Shown in pieces: positions 1 to 7,687 of a DNA stretch of 58,555 nt (position 1 is the stretch's first letter; each line of letters opens with the position of its first letter). The notes beneath the pieces were generated by a model. It searched no databases and was not told the DNA's origin. It saw nothing but the letters and a program-made list of their open reading frames with translations. A program made the translations under genes and the position numbers. Source of the DNA: Prevotella sp. UBA2725 (GTDB lineage: Bacteria; Bacteroidota; Bacteroidia; Bacteroidales; Bacteroidaceae). The stretch is from assembly GCA_002353825.1 (NCBI GenBank), contig DEKJ01000020.1, forward strand, positions 1 to 58,555, read 5' to 3'.

Positions 1-253
<253 letters not shown>

Positions 254-572
254 AAAATATGGAATATTGAAATATTGAAATAATGAAACATTGAAAAATT
301 AAAAGCAACGCGAACGTAACCCTAACGATTTCATTTTTCATTTTTTCAATCTTTCAATTTTAATACTCTGTTCAGGACGCTTATCCTTTATTGAAGTTGG
401 AAGTAACTAATCAAAATTGATCGGTTCGTTTCTCTACCCAAGCCGCTCACCTATCATCTATATTGCTATATATAATAATGTGTACGGCTCGCTTCTTGTA
501 CTACTTCTCTGTTTATGTAAACCTTTTCAAAGAACTCTATTTTTTGTTGCCAACCGGCGTATTTCCGGAAAG
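254..572 (-). other. rRNA operon leader with AT-rich inverted repeat
   Basis: This is the stretch between the predicted transcription start (about 572) and the 16S 5' end. It holds no gene. Near the 16S end, 262-300 is rich in repeated ATTGAAAT-type blocks and 331-361 holds the complementary TTTCAATC blocks, so the transcript can fold into a long A-U hairpin with the loop around 301-330. This could take part in rRNA processing or antitermination. Its role is inference. Confidence 0.6.
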
Positions 573-578
573 CGAGTG

Positions 579-610
579 CAAAGGTATAGACTTTTTCAAT
601 ACCCTCCAAA
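579..610 (-). promoter_or_regulatory. rRNA operon promoter (Bacteroidota type)
   Basis: On the minus strand TTTG (607-610) is followed after 20 bases by TACCTTTG (579-586). This matches the Bacteroidota primary sigma consensus TTTG-N19-21-TAnnTTTG. Transcription would start near 572 and read through the leader into 16S. Confidence 0.8.
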
Positions 611-666
611 TATTTCCGCGATTATTTTTCAAAAATGTTAGATAATTGATTTAGATCAAGCGTTTG

Positions 667-688
667 CCCGTAGGGGCGCCCCTACGGG
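667..688. repeat. Perfect 22-bp palindrome
   Basis: The bases CCCGTAGGGGC and their exact reverse complement abut with no loop between them. The palindrome lies just upstream of the rRNA promoter and 36 bp before a tandem array. No T-tract follows it, so a terminator is not well supported. Confidence 0.8.
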
Positions 689-723
689 AATACCGGTGAT
701 GCCATTGTTATTGAAGCGCTATC

Positions 724-833
724 GGCTGGCACGTGCCGAACAATTGGCTGGCACGTGCCGAACAATTGGCTGGCACGTGCCGAACAATTGGCTGACACGT
801 GCCGAACAATTGGCTGACACGTGCCAAACGATG
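724..833. repeat. Five 22-bp tandem repeats with GGCACGTGCC palindrome
   Basis: Five head-to-tail 22-bp units start at 724, 746, 768, 790 and 812. The first three are identical. Unit 4 changes GGCTGG to GGCTGA, which breaks the palindrome by one base. Unit 5 is degenerate at its end. Each unit holds the palindrome GGCACGTGCC or GACACGTGCC and the linker GAACAATT. There are no spacers, so this is not a CRISPR. The array lies upstream of the rRNA promoter and could be a protein-binding array or a slipped-strand tandem repeat. The function is unknown. Confidence 0.9.
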
Positions 834-897
834 ACGTGAAAGAAAAAAAGAAACGAGGAACAGCCGATAAGGCCATTCCCCGTCAGTGTTTTTCCTC

Positions 898-1167
898 CCG
901 CCCGCACCTCGAAGAGGTGCCACATGGTTAACCCCAGGTAAGGAGCGCAGCGACGTAACCTGGGGTTTAACATCAGGCGGTTTAACCTGACCTGTCGGCC
1001 TCGAAGAGGGCGAACATGGGTGGGATACAGTTTATAGATGATGGTGTATAAACCATGTTCGCCCTCTTCGAGGCCGGTTTTCAGTTCGTTCGCACTATTC
1101 CAACCCCACGTTTCGGCTTCGCCTCACGTGGGGCTAACCATGTGGCACCTCTCCGAGGTGCGGGCGG
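898..1167. repeat. Composite palindromic element, copy 1
   Basis: The outer arms CCGCCCGCACCTC (898-910) and GAGGTGCGGGCGG (1155-1167) pair. From left to right the element holds four modules. Module A is a GCACCTC/GAGGTGC hairpin followed by a CACATGGTTA tail. Module B is CCCCAGGT/ACCTGGGG around AGGAGCGCAGCGACG. Module C is GGCCTCGAAGAGGGCGAAC. After a unique spacer come C', B' (here the CCCCACGT type around a TTCGGCTTCGCC core) and A'. The two B arms are of different types, so each folds on itself better than with the other. Short open frames inside it reflect the repeat and are not taken as genes. Confidence 0.85.
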
Positions 1168-1251
1168 CCCTGGTTCACCCTGCGGATCCTACATTATCAC
1201 CATTTATATGATAGGGTGTTCCACTATATCAATTCGAAAATCGGATGATGC

Positions 1252-1767
1252 CTATTTCTTTCCTACGAAAGTAGCATAAAGTTCCATTGGCATGGAACCA
1301 AACTTATGCTCGTTCTCGACAGTCACCGTGCTGCCAGTAAAGGTGACGGTAACAATACCCTTGGTGACGGTATAGTTCTTTGTGTTACCAAAGACCGTTA
1401 CATCAGCAGTTGCCTTGTCTGTATAGTCGAGATAGTATGCCTTCTTTGCACTATCGTAAGGGATATTCTTGATAGTATAGCTGCCCTGAACAATCTTGCC
1501 AACCATAGGAACGGTAGCGGAGAAGTCGAAGGTTTCCTTTGGGATCGTGACATTGATAGAGCCATCGCTGTTCTCAACCACTACGAACTGTACGTTTTCT
1601 GCAGTGGTCTTGTAAGCCTGACCCATGGTGAAATTCAAAGTATCAGTACCTACATAGGTTCCGGCTACCGTGGTCTTGTCGTTGTTGTCGTCGTCACCGC
1701 AAGAGGCAAGGACAGTTGTTGTCAATACGGCTGCGAGGAGCAGCACGAAGGAAAACATTTTTTTCAT
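1252..1767 (-). CDS. Calycin-like domain lipoprotein
   Basis: This is a 171-aa exported lipoprotein with a hydrophobic signal and a lipobox ending at Cys23 (VLASCGDDD). After a short acidic linker the rest is beta-rich (GTYVGTDTLNF, then NVQFVVVE, then a Gly/Thr-rich end) and resembles the Bacteroidota calycin-like (lipocalin-fold) lipoprotein family. These are surface or periplasmic proteins whose ligands are mostly unknown. It has its own probable promoter 41 bp upstream and is followed by composite element copy 1. The start gives a normal MKKMFSF signal. The family call is from general pattern, not alignment. Confidence 0.7.
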   Translation of the reverse strand: MKKMFSFVLLLAAVLTTTVLASCGDDDNNDKTTVAGTYVGTDTLNFTMGQAYKTTAENVQFVVVENSDGSINVTIPKETFDFSATVPMVGKIVQGSYTIKNIPYDSAKKAYYLDYTDKATADVTVFGNTKNYTVTKGIVTVTFTGSTVTVENEHKFGSMPMELYATFVGKK

Positions 1768-1807
1768 TGTTGGTTTTATAAAATGATTAATATATGATAA
1801 AGCAATG

Positions 1808-1838
1808 CAAAGGTAAGCATTTTATAACATTCTGCAAG
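1808..1838 (-). promoter_or_regulatory. Promoter of calycin-like gene
   Basis: On the minus strand TACCTTTG (1808-1815) matches the -7 box exactly. CTTG (1835-1838) lies 19 bases upstream as a one-mismatch -33 box. This gives a leader of about 35 nt. Confidence 0.6.
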
Positions 1839-1861
1839 GCTATAGCCTTATTTTTTCTCTT

Positions 1862-4054
1862 CTACGCATAGCTATGCATTCCCGAGAGGAAATAGTTGAC
1901 ACCAAAGTAGGTCATGACGATGCTCAGGAAGGCGAGGGTCATGAGGAGATGGTAGTTGCGGGGACGTTTCAAAGCCGGGAGGCTCTGGGTATGGAGCGCC
2001 ACAGCATAGATCATGAACGTGATGAGCGCCCACGTCTCCTTCGGGTCCCAGCTCCAATAGTTGCCCCAACTGACATTCGCCCACACGGCTCCGAGAAAGA
2101 TGCCGATGCCGAGGGTCACGATGGCGGGATAGAGAAAGATGCGGCTGAGGAGCTGCAAGGGCTCAGCACGCCGCTTCGACACAAGGCCCATGACGCCACA
2201 GAGGAACGTCAGGGCGAGGAGCGCATAACTCATCATCATGAAACTGACATGGATGCTCAGGAGCGGAGAGTTCAGCACCGGCACAAGCGGTCCCATGGCG
2301 GGATCCATCATCGACAGATGGCTCACCAAGAGGAAGAAGCCGGAGAGCAGAAAGGCGAAAGCCGTCATCAGCCCACTGCCCTTCCGAGTACATATAATAT
2401 AAATGAGCGTGGCGAGCTGTGTCATCCACGCCACGGAGAGCATCGTCTCGTAACCGTTACCCATCGGGATGTTGCCCGTAATGATCCAGCGCAAAGCAAG
2501 GAGAAACGTCAAGGCTGCGAAAGACAGTCCCAACAAGATCTTCAGCGGGAGGAATGAGAAACGGTTCCAGAACACGAGAATGATACCGAGGATGCCGAGC
2601 GTGAGATTGACCATGAAGAGAATGGTAGCAAGTGGACAGGCATTATAGATAAGCTCCGCCTTGTAAGCCACTGCTGACGGCAGACTGTTGCCGCCCTCTT
2701 TCTGCTGATATTCGCCTATCTTCGTCAGTATCTCGTCCACTGCGCCAGTGTTACCCTGCATGAGCTGACCGTAGAGAAGCGGAAAGACATTCTTGAAGAA
2801 GAGAATCTGCTCGTGGGGCAACCGGTGCGGATATTTCTCGAACGGCGAGAACCACTGTGTCGTGCCGTTCTTGAAGGTGTAAGGGAAAAGTGCCAGCGGC
2901 TCACCCTGACGCAGCTGCATCACGAGCGCGAGCTTGCCATCGATGTCGGCGCACGCCTTATGGAAAGCATCGTGATTACCCTGACTGTATTCGACAAGTG
3001 TCGGGCCAAGGATATAACCACCGTCGCGGAAGAAAGCGTTGACAGAAGCGTAGTCGGGCAAGCCGAACTGCTTCCGCATCTGTTTGTTCTTGACTTTGAT
3101 GAACGGCTCATTGTTCCACTCCTGCGGATAGAAGATCCAGGAGAGGAGCACCTGCTCGGCTTTGAAGCCCTTGTAGGAGCGATGGCCATTAAGTTTCTCG
3201 GTAAAGTCTATGGCGAAGGTCTGCACGGGGCAGATACGCTCGTTGTAGTTGATGAGCAGATGACCGAAGCGGCCGGCCGTTTCCTCAGGCACCGTTGTCT
3301 GCGCCTTTGTCGAGAGTGAGAGACCGAGCAGCAGGATGATACCTAACGCGTTGCCGAAGCTGTCAGAAGCCGCGAGCTGCCGACAGAGCCTGCGAAAAGT
3401 GCCCTTGGGATCCACAAGTAGCCACAACAGGGCAAGGAAGAACAGGGCATATCCTGTATAGGTCACCGGGATGCCCCAAGGGTCACTGTTCACGCTCAGG
3501 TAAGAGCCTTGGTTATCTGTGTCGTAACTGGCCTGATAGAACCGGATGCCACGGTAGTGGTAGATTTTGTTCATCGAAACCTGGGCGTGGACAGAGCGCG
3601 GTCCGTCCATGATGACGAAATGTGTGACATAATCGGCTGCCGCATCGGTGCCAGCATGGTTGAGTTTCTCAAACTTATCAAGACGGATATAAAAAGGCAG
3701 GGTGCGGCGCGTGGTCTCCGTCATCGACGTCATCTCCTCCACCTCGTTCGACGGCTGGTCGCCCCGCAGATGGACGATGCCCTGATAAGCCGTAAGGTGA
3801 GTGAGTAAAGCACCAAAAAGCATCACGGCCATGGCAGCGTGGAGGAGCAGGATATTCCACCGCCGCACATGACGCTTAAGAAGATAAGCAATTGCAAGTG
3901 CCACAAGCAACGCCCACAAGAGTGAGAACCACCATGAGCCGTAGATGCTTTGTTTTACGAAAGGCGTGCCCTTGATGTTTTCAATGATCGTCGCTGCGGC
4001 CATGACAACAATCAAGAGCACGTAAAATACTATCAAGACTCTTCGTAATTTCAT
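1862..4054 (-). CDS. ccsBA: Cytochrome c assembly protein CcsBA (ResB/ResC fusion)
   Basis: This 730-aa polytopic inner-membrane protein would carry haem across the membrane and attach it to CxxCH cytochromes (System II). The first about 80 residues hold three membrane helices of the CcsB/ResB type, followed by a large periplasmic domain. The C-terminal about 250 residues are CcsA-like, with the tryptophan-rich WGNYWSWDPKETW haem-binding motif near the end and histidines in LLSIHVSF and ALHTQ, as expected for haem ligands. The single-chain fusion is usual in Bacteroidales. It lies 51 bp downstream of the two-haem DHOR-type gene on the same strand, so it was probably recruited to mature that protein. 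The three CxNCH lipoproteins at 45.8-53.9 kb are other candidate clients. Confidence 0.92.
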   Translation of the reverse strand: MKLRRVLIVFYVLLIVVMAAATIIENIKGTPFVKQSIYGSWWFSLLWALLVALAIAYLLKRHVRRWNILLLHAAMAVMLFGALLTHLTAYQGIVHLRGDQPSNEVEEMTSMTETTRRTLPFYIRLDKFEKLNHAGTDAAADYVTHFVIMDGPRSVHAQVSMNKIYHYRGIRFYQASYDTDNQGSYLSVNSDPWGIPVTYTGYALFFLALLWLLVDPKGTFRRLCRQLAASDSFGNALGIILLLGLSLSTKAQTTVPEETAGRFGHLLINYNERICPVQTFAIDFTEKLNGHRSYKGFKAEQVLLSWIFYPQEWNNEPFIKVKNKQMRKQFGLPDYASVNAFFRDGGYILGPTLVEYSQGNHDAFHKACADIDGKLALVMQLRQGEPLALFPYTFKNGTTQWFSPFEKYPHRLPHEQILFFKNVFPLLYGQLMQGNTGAVDEILTKIGEYQQKEGGNSLPSAVAYKAELIYNACPLATILFMVNLTLGILGIILVFWNRFSFLPLKILLGLSFAALTFLLALRWIITGNIPMGNGYETMLSVAWMTQLATLIYIICTRKGSGLMTAFAFLLSGFFLLVSHLSMMDPAMGPLVPVLNSPLLSIHVSFMMMSYALLALTFLCGVMGLVSKRRAEPLQLLSRIFLYPAIVTLGIGIFLGAVWANVSWGNYWSWDPKETWALITFMIYAVALHTQSLPALKRPRNYHLLMTLAFLSIVMTYFGVNYFLSGMHSYA

Positions 4055-4071
4055 AATCGGTATTGCAGAAG

Positions 4072-4092
4072 CCCCTCCCTACGGGGGAGGGG
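4072..4092. repeat. GC-rich hairpin between DHOR gene and ccsBA
   Basis: CCCCTCCC and GGGAGGGG pair around a short TACGG loop in the 51-bp gap. This resembles the G-rich repeat family at 7638, 31505 and 34656. It may moderate read-through or mRNA decay. No clear T-run follows. Confidence 0.55.
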
Positions 4093-4105
4093 TTGGGGAG
4101 AGGCC

Positions 4106-5854
4106 TTAGATCGCATTGATGAAGGCAACGACAGCGTCGCGGTCTTTCTTGCTCAGATAATAGAACTTTTTCGCAGACCAGTAAGCATCGCTCTCTTTGC
4201 TGTAAGCGTGCCACATGATGGCTTCGATGACGTTGCGCGCACGGCAATCGTGCAAACGGTCGCTCTTACCTGTCTCCTGCTGGCTCAAGCCACGTCCCCA
4301 GAGCGGTGTTGTGCGGCACCAGCCGGTACGGATATCGTTGGCCATGTGGAGCTTATGCTGTACGAGGTCGGTGTAAGGCCAGATGACGGAGTTATCGTAG
4401 GTGACCATCTTGGCACCCGTCTGAGCCATGTAAGCCTTGCTGGCGGGATCGATCCAGACATTATCCTTCACGATGGTCCAGGACGGACGGTGGCAGGATG
4501 TGCAACCCATCTGATAGAAGAGTTTCTTACCACGTTGTACCTCCTCGCTGTCGAGGTTACGGGCCTTAGGAACACCCAGACCACGATGCCAGATGCCGAA
4601 CTCATAGAAGCTCTCGTCAGTCATCTCTTCTTGACCGTTCCAGGGAGCAGCGTCAACGAAATATTTGCGATAAGTAGCTGAGTCGCTCTTGCTATTCAGA
4701 CCGAGCAGTTTGTTGACGAGCGTTTTGATGTTGTCTTTCGTTCCGTCACCATAGTAAGGATGGAGCAGCGATGTAAGGCTCTTGCCTTGCTCCTGGATGT
4801 AAGAGATGACATCATCGTCCTCACTCATAGCCTTTGCCCAAGCTTTCGTGGTATAGAGATAGTGACGATCGGAACGTGTCACGTTTGTGATGTTCCAGAT
4901 AGCGTTGCCGCCAGGGCCGTCGAGCAGAGTGGCACGTGTCATGGCGTAGGTGAACTTCTTCACACGCTTCGTGCCGTCAGCCAAGGGATACCAGGCTGAA
5001 GAAGCCCATGTGTTGGCTGCTGCATCCCACATGCCCGGGTTCAGCGTAGCGTGCTTGGCCTCTTTCTGATACTGTACGAGCATAGAGTCCTGAGAGATAG
5101 CATCGAGCAGACCGGTACCATACATACCGATGGTCGACTCGAGGCGGACCTCGTAGTTGGTCGGCTTAGGATCGGTGTTGAAAGCAGAAGCGCCGATGGT
5201 CACCTCCGGATAGATCAGGCTATAGCTCTCACCGTCGGGGAACTTCATCGGCAGACCCGATGGCATGGATGTTACATCCTTCCAGGTGATATGGATACCG
5301 CTCTCATCGATAGGAGCCTTGAACGGTTCCATGGCTTTGGTCTGCGGCATACCCGTGACCTCAGAGATGTAACTGTTGGCTGCATAAGACTTGCCGTTAG
5401 CATCAGTGCCGGCAGTGGGATGGTAGATGACGAGCAGATAGCCGTTGCCCATCTGGTTGGCCTTGTATTCGGTCTGGCGCTTACCGTGACCGTAGCTTGG
5501 GTGACAGTACTCACAACCTGAGCGCACCCATGCCGGGCCTAAGCCCCAGAAAGGTTTCGTGAAATAGTTAGCATCGTGCTCAAAGAAGTTCTCACCATGC
5601 TTGAAGGTGGTGTAGAGGCCTTCGTTATCGATCTGCGGGCTCTGGTTGGAATAGCAACCCTGCTCATTGGAGGTCGTACCTTTCTCGCCGCCCGGGAGCC
5701 ACTCGGCATCGGCGAATGTAGCGAGAGAGTCTTTCGGCCAGGTCGTCTCCGACGTGGTACCGCCACCGTTGTCAGGATCCACATCGGGATTGTCCTTACA
5801 AGATGCGAGTGCCAGTGCGGCGAGACCCATACATGCAAAAAATGTCTTATTCAT
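4106..5854 (-). CDS. Two-haem DHOR/DUF1111-type lipoprotein
   Basis: This 582-aa lipoprotein has a lipobox ending at Cys19 (LALASCKDN). It carries two c-haem motifs, CEYCH at 114-118 and CTSCH at 451-455, and the overall layout of the di-haem oxidoreductase (DHOR, DUF1111) family. Members are periplasmic or surface electron-transfer proteins that often sit next to imelysins in iron-uptake loci, which is the arrangement here: porin, imelysin, DHOR, CcsBA in transcription order. It could oxidise or reduce a metal or thiol during uptake; the substrate is not visible from sequence. A composite palindromic element separates it from the imelysin gene, so it may be partly uncoupled from that transcript. 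Confidence 0.85.
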   Translation of the reverse strand: MNKTFFACMGLAALALASCKDNPDVDPDNGGGTTSETTWPKDSLATFADAEWLPGGEKGTTSNEQGCYSNQSPQIDNEGLYTTFKHGENFFEHDANYFTKPFWGLGPAWVRSGCEYCHPSYGHGKRQTEYKANQMGNGYLLVIYHPTAGTDANGKSYAANSYISEVTGMPQTKAMEPFKAPIDESGIHITWKDVTSMPSGLPMKFPDGESYSLIYPEVTIGASAFNTDPKPTNYEVRLESTIGMYGTGLLDAISQDSMLVQYQKEAKHATLNPGMWDAAANTWASSAWYPLADGTKRVKKFTYAMTRATLLDGPGGNAIWNITNVTRSDRHYLYTTKAWAKAMSEDDDVISYIQEQGKSLTSLLHPYYGDGTKDNIKTLVNKLLGLNSKSDSATYRKYFVDAAPWNGQEEMTDESFYEFGIWHRGLGVPKARNLDSEEVQRGKKLFYQMGCTSCHRPSWTIVKDNVWIDPASKAYMAQTGAKMVTYDNSVIWPYTDLVQHKLHMANDIRTGWCRTTPLWGRGLSQQETGKSDRLHDCRARNVIEAIMWHAYSKESDAYWSAKKFYYLSKKDRDAVVAFINAI

Positions 5855-5910
5855 AATGATTTGTGATTAATATCGAGAAAATTCATATTTTGGGTAGAGT
5901 TAGGGGGGGG

Positions 5911-6172
5911 CGCCCGCACCTCGGAGAGGTGCCACACGGTTAGCCCCAGGTGAGGAGCGCAGCGACGTAACCTGGGGTGGAAGACAGGAGCGGATGGCCT
6001 GAATACCGGCCTCGAAGAGGGCGAACATGGTTATCGCCCTATACCATTCACCCCCGACCATGTTCGCCCTCTTCGAGGCCGGATTGCAATCGAACCGCAC
6101 CGGATTTAAACCCCAGGTTACGTCGCTGCGCTCCTCACCTGGGGCTAACCATGTTGGCCCCCTTCGGGGACC
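5911..6172. repeat. Composite palindromic element, copy 2
   Basis: This copy fills most of the 362-bp gap between the imelysin stop and the DHOR start. Both B modules are of the CCCCAGGT type with the AGGAGCGCAGCGACG core, so the left B (5944-5977) and the right B (6111-6144) form a long near-perfect inverted repeat. The C modules face each other around a spacer at about 6031-6058. The right outer hairpin is replaced by a GGCCCCCTTCGGGGACC hairpin, which is also found inside copy 3. Confidence 0.85.
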
Positions 6173-6192
6173 TTACCAACCCGAAAAGGAAA

Positions 6193-7491
6193 TTACTTCG
6201 TCTGACTCTGAATATAGTCGTTGGCCTTTGTCAACTCATTGGACAGGGTTGTGCAGGCATCGATAGCAGTCTTGACCTGAGCATTCTTGTAGTTGTTGAC
6301 AAAAGGTGCAGGACAAGCCTTGATCTTAGCCTGAGCATCGTCGATAGCAGCCTCTACCTCAGCACCCAGTGTCGGGTTGAGCTTAGCAAAATAGTTGTGG
6401 AAAGAATATGTGCCAGTCTTCGTGTTGTCTGTGCTGTAACCACCGAACCAGATGTTCTTGATGCTCTGGATATTGTCCCAGAAGTCAGTGAGGGAGTTGT
6501 GGCTGAACGGTGACTCGATATAGTTAGGATCGCTCTCGGCGTTCTCCGAGTTGGTGTTCAGACCGTAAGGCTTACCCATCTTTGTCTGACCGACCTCGTC
6601 GCAGATACCACCGCAACCCTGGTCGCCGACGAGCAGTGCTGAGACGGCGCTCTTGACTGAAGTGTAGATACTTCCGCTCTTACCTGCATTCTTCATGTTC
6701 TCGCCATAAGTGATGTCACTGCTCGGCATGCTTGTATGCCACTCGTGGTTCTCAAGCCATGTCTTGTGATCAGCGGTCTTACCAGACCAGCAGACCTCAA
6801 GCTCATAGATTGAACCCATCAGGTCACCGGCAACGGCAACAGCGAAGTTCAGCTCATCGATAGGCTTGATGTCCGTGAAGTCGGCACGGTCGTTATAATC
6901 ATCATAAGTGCTGTTGAAAGAAGAGACCTTACGGGGCTCACCATCACGGAAGACGACGAACTCTACAGAGTGGAAACCGAGAAGGTTCTGGTTGAGGTCG
7001 CCGTGGATGTTGTCGATGTTTGCATCCTCGTCATCTGTCGTGTAACGAGCGAGCTGTGCACTCTTCAGCAACTGGGTATGCAGAGCGGAGAGGTCGAGCG
7101 GCCATGTATCGATATGCGGGTCGATGTCGTAGTCGCTGGCGGCACCGAGGAGGAAAGCCTCACTCTTCTCATAGCAGGCACGGGCTGCTTTCCAACTTGT
7201 GCAGGCGTTGTCGACCATCGTCTGTGTAGCATTGCCATTCTTGACAGCATCGCGCAGCGTCTTCATCTGGTTGTAGAAGTTGGTGGCGTTGGTAGCCATC
7301 TCCGAATAGGTAGGATCGATGGTGTTGTCGACAACCTCATTGAGGGTCTTAGAGAGATATTCCTCTTCCGTGAGGTCTCCTACCTTGACGGTAGAATCGT
7401 TGTCATCGTTGTCGCTACTACAGGACGCCATGCCCATAGTCATCGTGGCTGCTGCCATGAGGAACAGCGCCGATTTGAAAATCTTATTCAT
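6193..7491 (-). CDS. Imelysin family lipoprotein
   Basis: This is a 432-aa protein from the start at 7491, where MNKIFKS opens a clear lipoprotein signal (MGMASCSSD). A longer frame from 7593 would put 34 non-signal residues in front and is rejected. The family motif GxHxxE is present as GFHSVE at 172-177. The remainder is alpha-helical and has the usual length of imelysins (M75-like, ICMP/IrpA type). Imelysins are envelope proteins of iron or metal acquisition without proven protease activity. The neighbouring porin and two-haem DHOR protein fit such a locus. The porin lies 196 bp upstream and may share its promoter. Confidence 0.88.
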   Translation of the reverse strand: MNKIFKSALFLMAAATMTMGMASCSSDNDDNDSTVKVGDLTEEEYLSKTLNEVVDNTIDPTYSEMATNATNFYNQMKTLRDAVKNGNATQTMVDNACTSWKAARACYEKSEAFLLGAASDYDIDPHIDTWPLDLSALHTQLLKSAQLARYTTDDEDANIDNIHGDLNQNLLGFHSVEFVVFRDGEPRKVSSFNSTYDDYNDRADFTDIKPIDELNFAVAVAGDLMGSIYELEVCWSGKTADHKTWLENHEWHTSMPSSDITYGENMKNAGKSGSIYTSVKSAVSALLVGDQGCGGICDEVGQTKMGKPYGLNTNSENAESDPNYIESPFSHNSLTDFWDNIQSIKNIWFGGYSTDNTKTGTYSFHNYFAKLNPTLGAEVEAAIDDAQAKIKACPAPFVNNYKNAQVKTAIDACTTLSNELTKANDYIQSQTK

Positions 7492-7561
7492 AAACACGTA
7501 TTTTGTTATTGGTATTTTCTTTTGTTGGGGCGGACCAAGGATGTTTACCAAACTGCAGGTC

Positions 7562-7580
7562 GCAGTCACTATGTGACTGC
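7562..7580. repeat. Short palindrome in porin-imelysin gap
   Basis: GCAGTCAC and GTGACTGC form a perfect hairpin around TAT. It lies 70 bp upstream of the imelysin start in the 196-bp gap. It could be an operator or an mRNA hairpin. Confidence 0.5.
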
Positions 7581-7637
7581 CTACGCAACACAATCTAAGT
7601 GTGCATTCTTTTGCTTCTTTTCAGCATTGGTAATCAT

Positions 7638-7680
7638 CCCCCTCCCCTGGGTGGGGGAGGGGCGGGGGTGGGGCCGTCAG
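7638..7680. repeat. G-rich repeat arm, single copy
   Basis: CCCCTCCCC pairs with GGGGAGGGG around TGGGTG, followed by further runs of five and four G and a GGCCGTCAG tail. The same arm occurs at about 31602-31668 and 34835-34904. Four consecutive G-runs could form a quadruplex on the plus strand. It lies 8 bp past the porin stop codon. Confidence 0.8.
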
Positions 7681-7687
7681 GTATCGC

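Noticed and set aside
417..645. Two overlapping short open frames in the rRNA leader
   Set aside because: They lie antisense to the rRNA leader and across its promoter, have no recognisable motif and no start signals.
724..833. CRISPR array
   Set aside because: The units abut without spacers, are 22 bp long, and no cas genes are present in the window.
682..1279. Short open frames with repeated peptides such as FGTCQPIV and MFALFEAG
   Set aside because: The peptides are translations of the 22-bp tandem repeat and of the composite palindromes. They recur in both directions wherever the element occurs, so the DNA repeat, not a protein, is conserved.
1874..4681. Long plus-strand frames opposite ccsBA and the DHOR gene, for example 1874-2557 and 4208-4681
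   Set aside because: They are antisense shadows of genes with clear family motifs and have low-complexity composition.
7492..7593. N-terminal extension of the imelysin gene
   Set aside because: The 34 extra residues precede a complete lipoprotein signal beginning at 7491.
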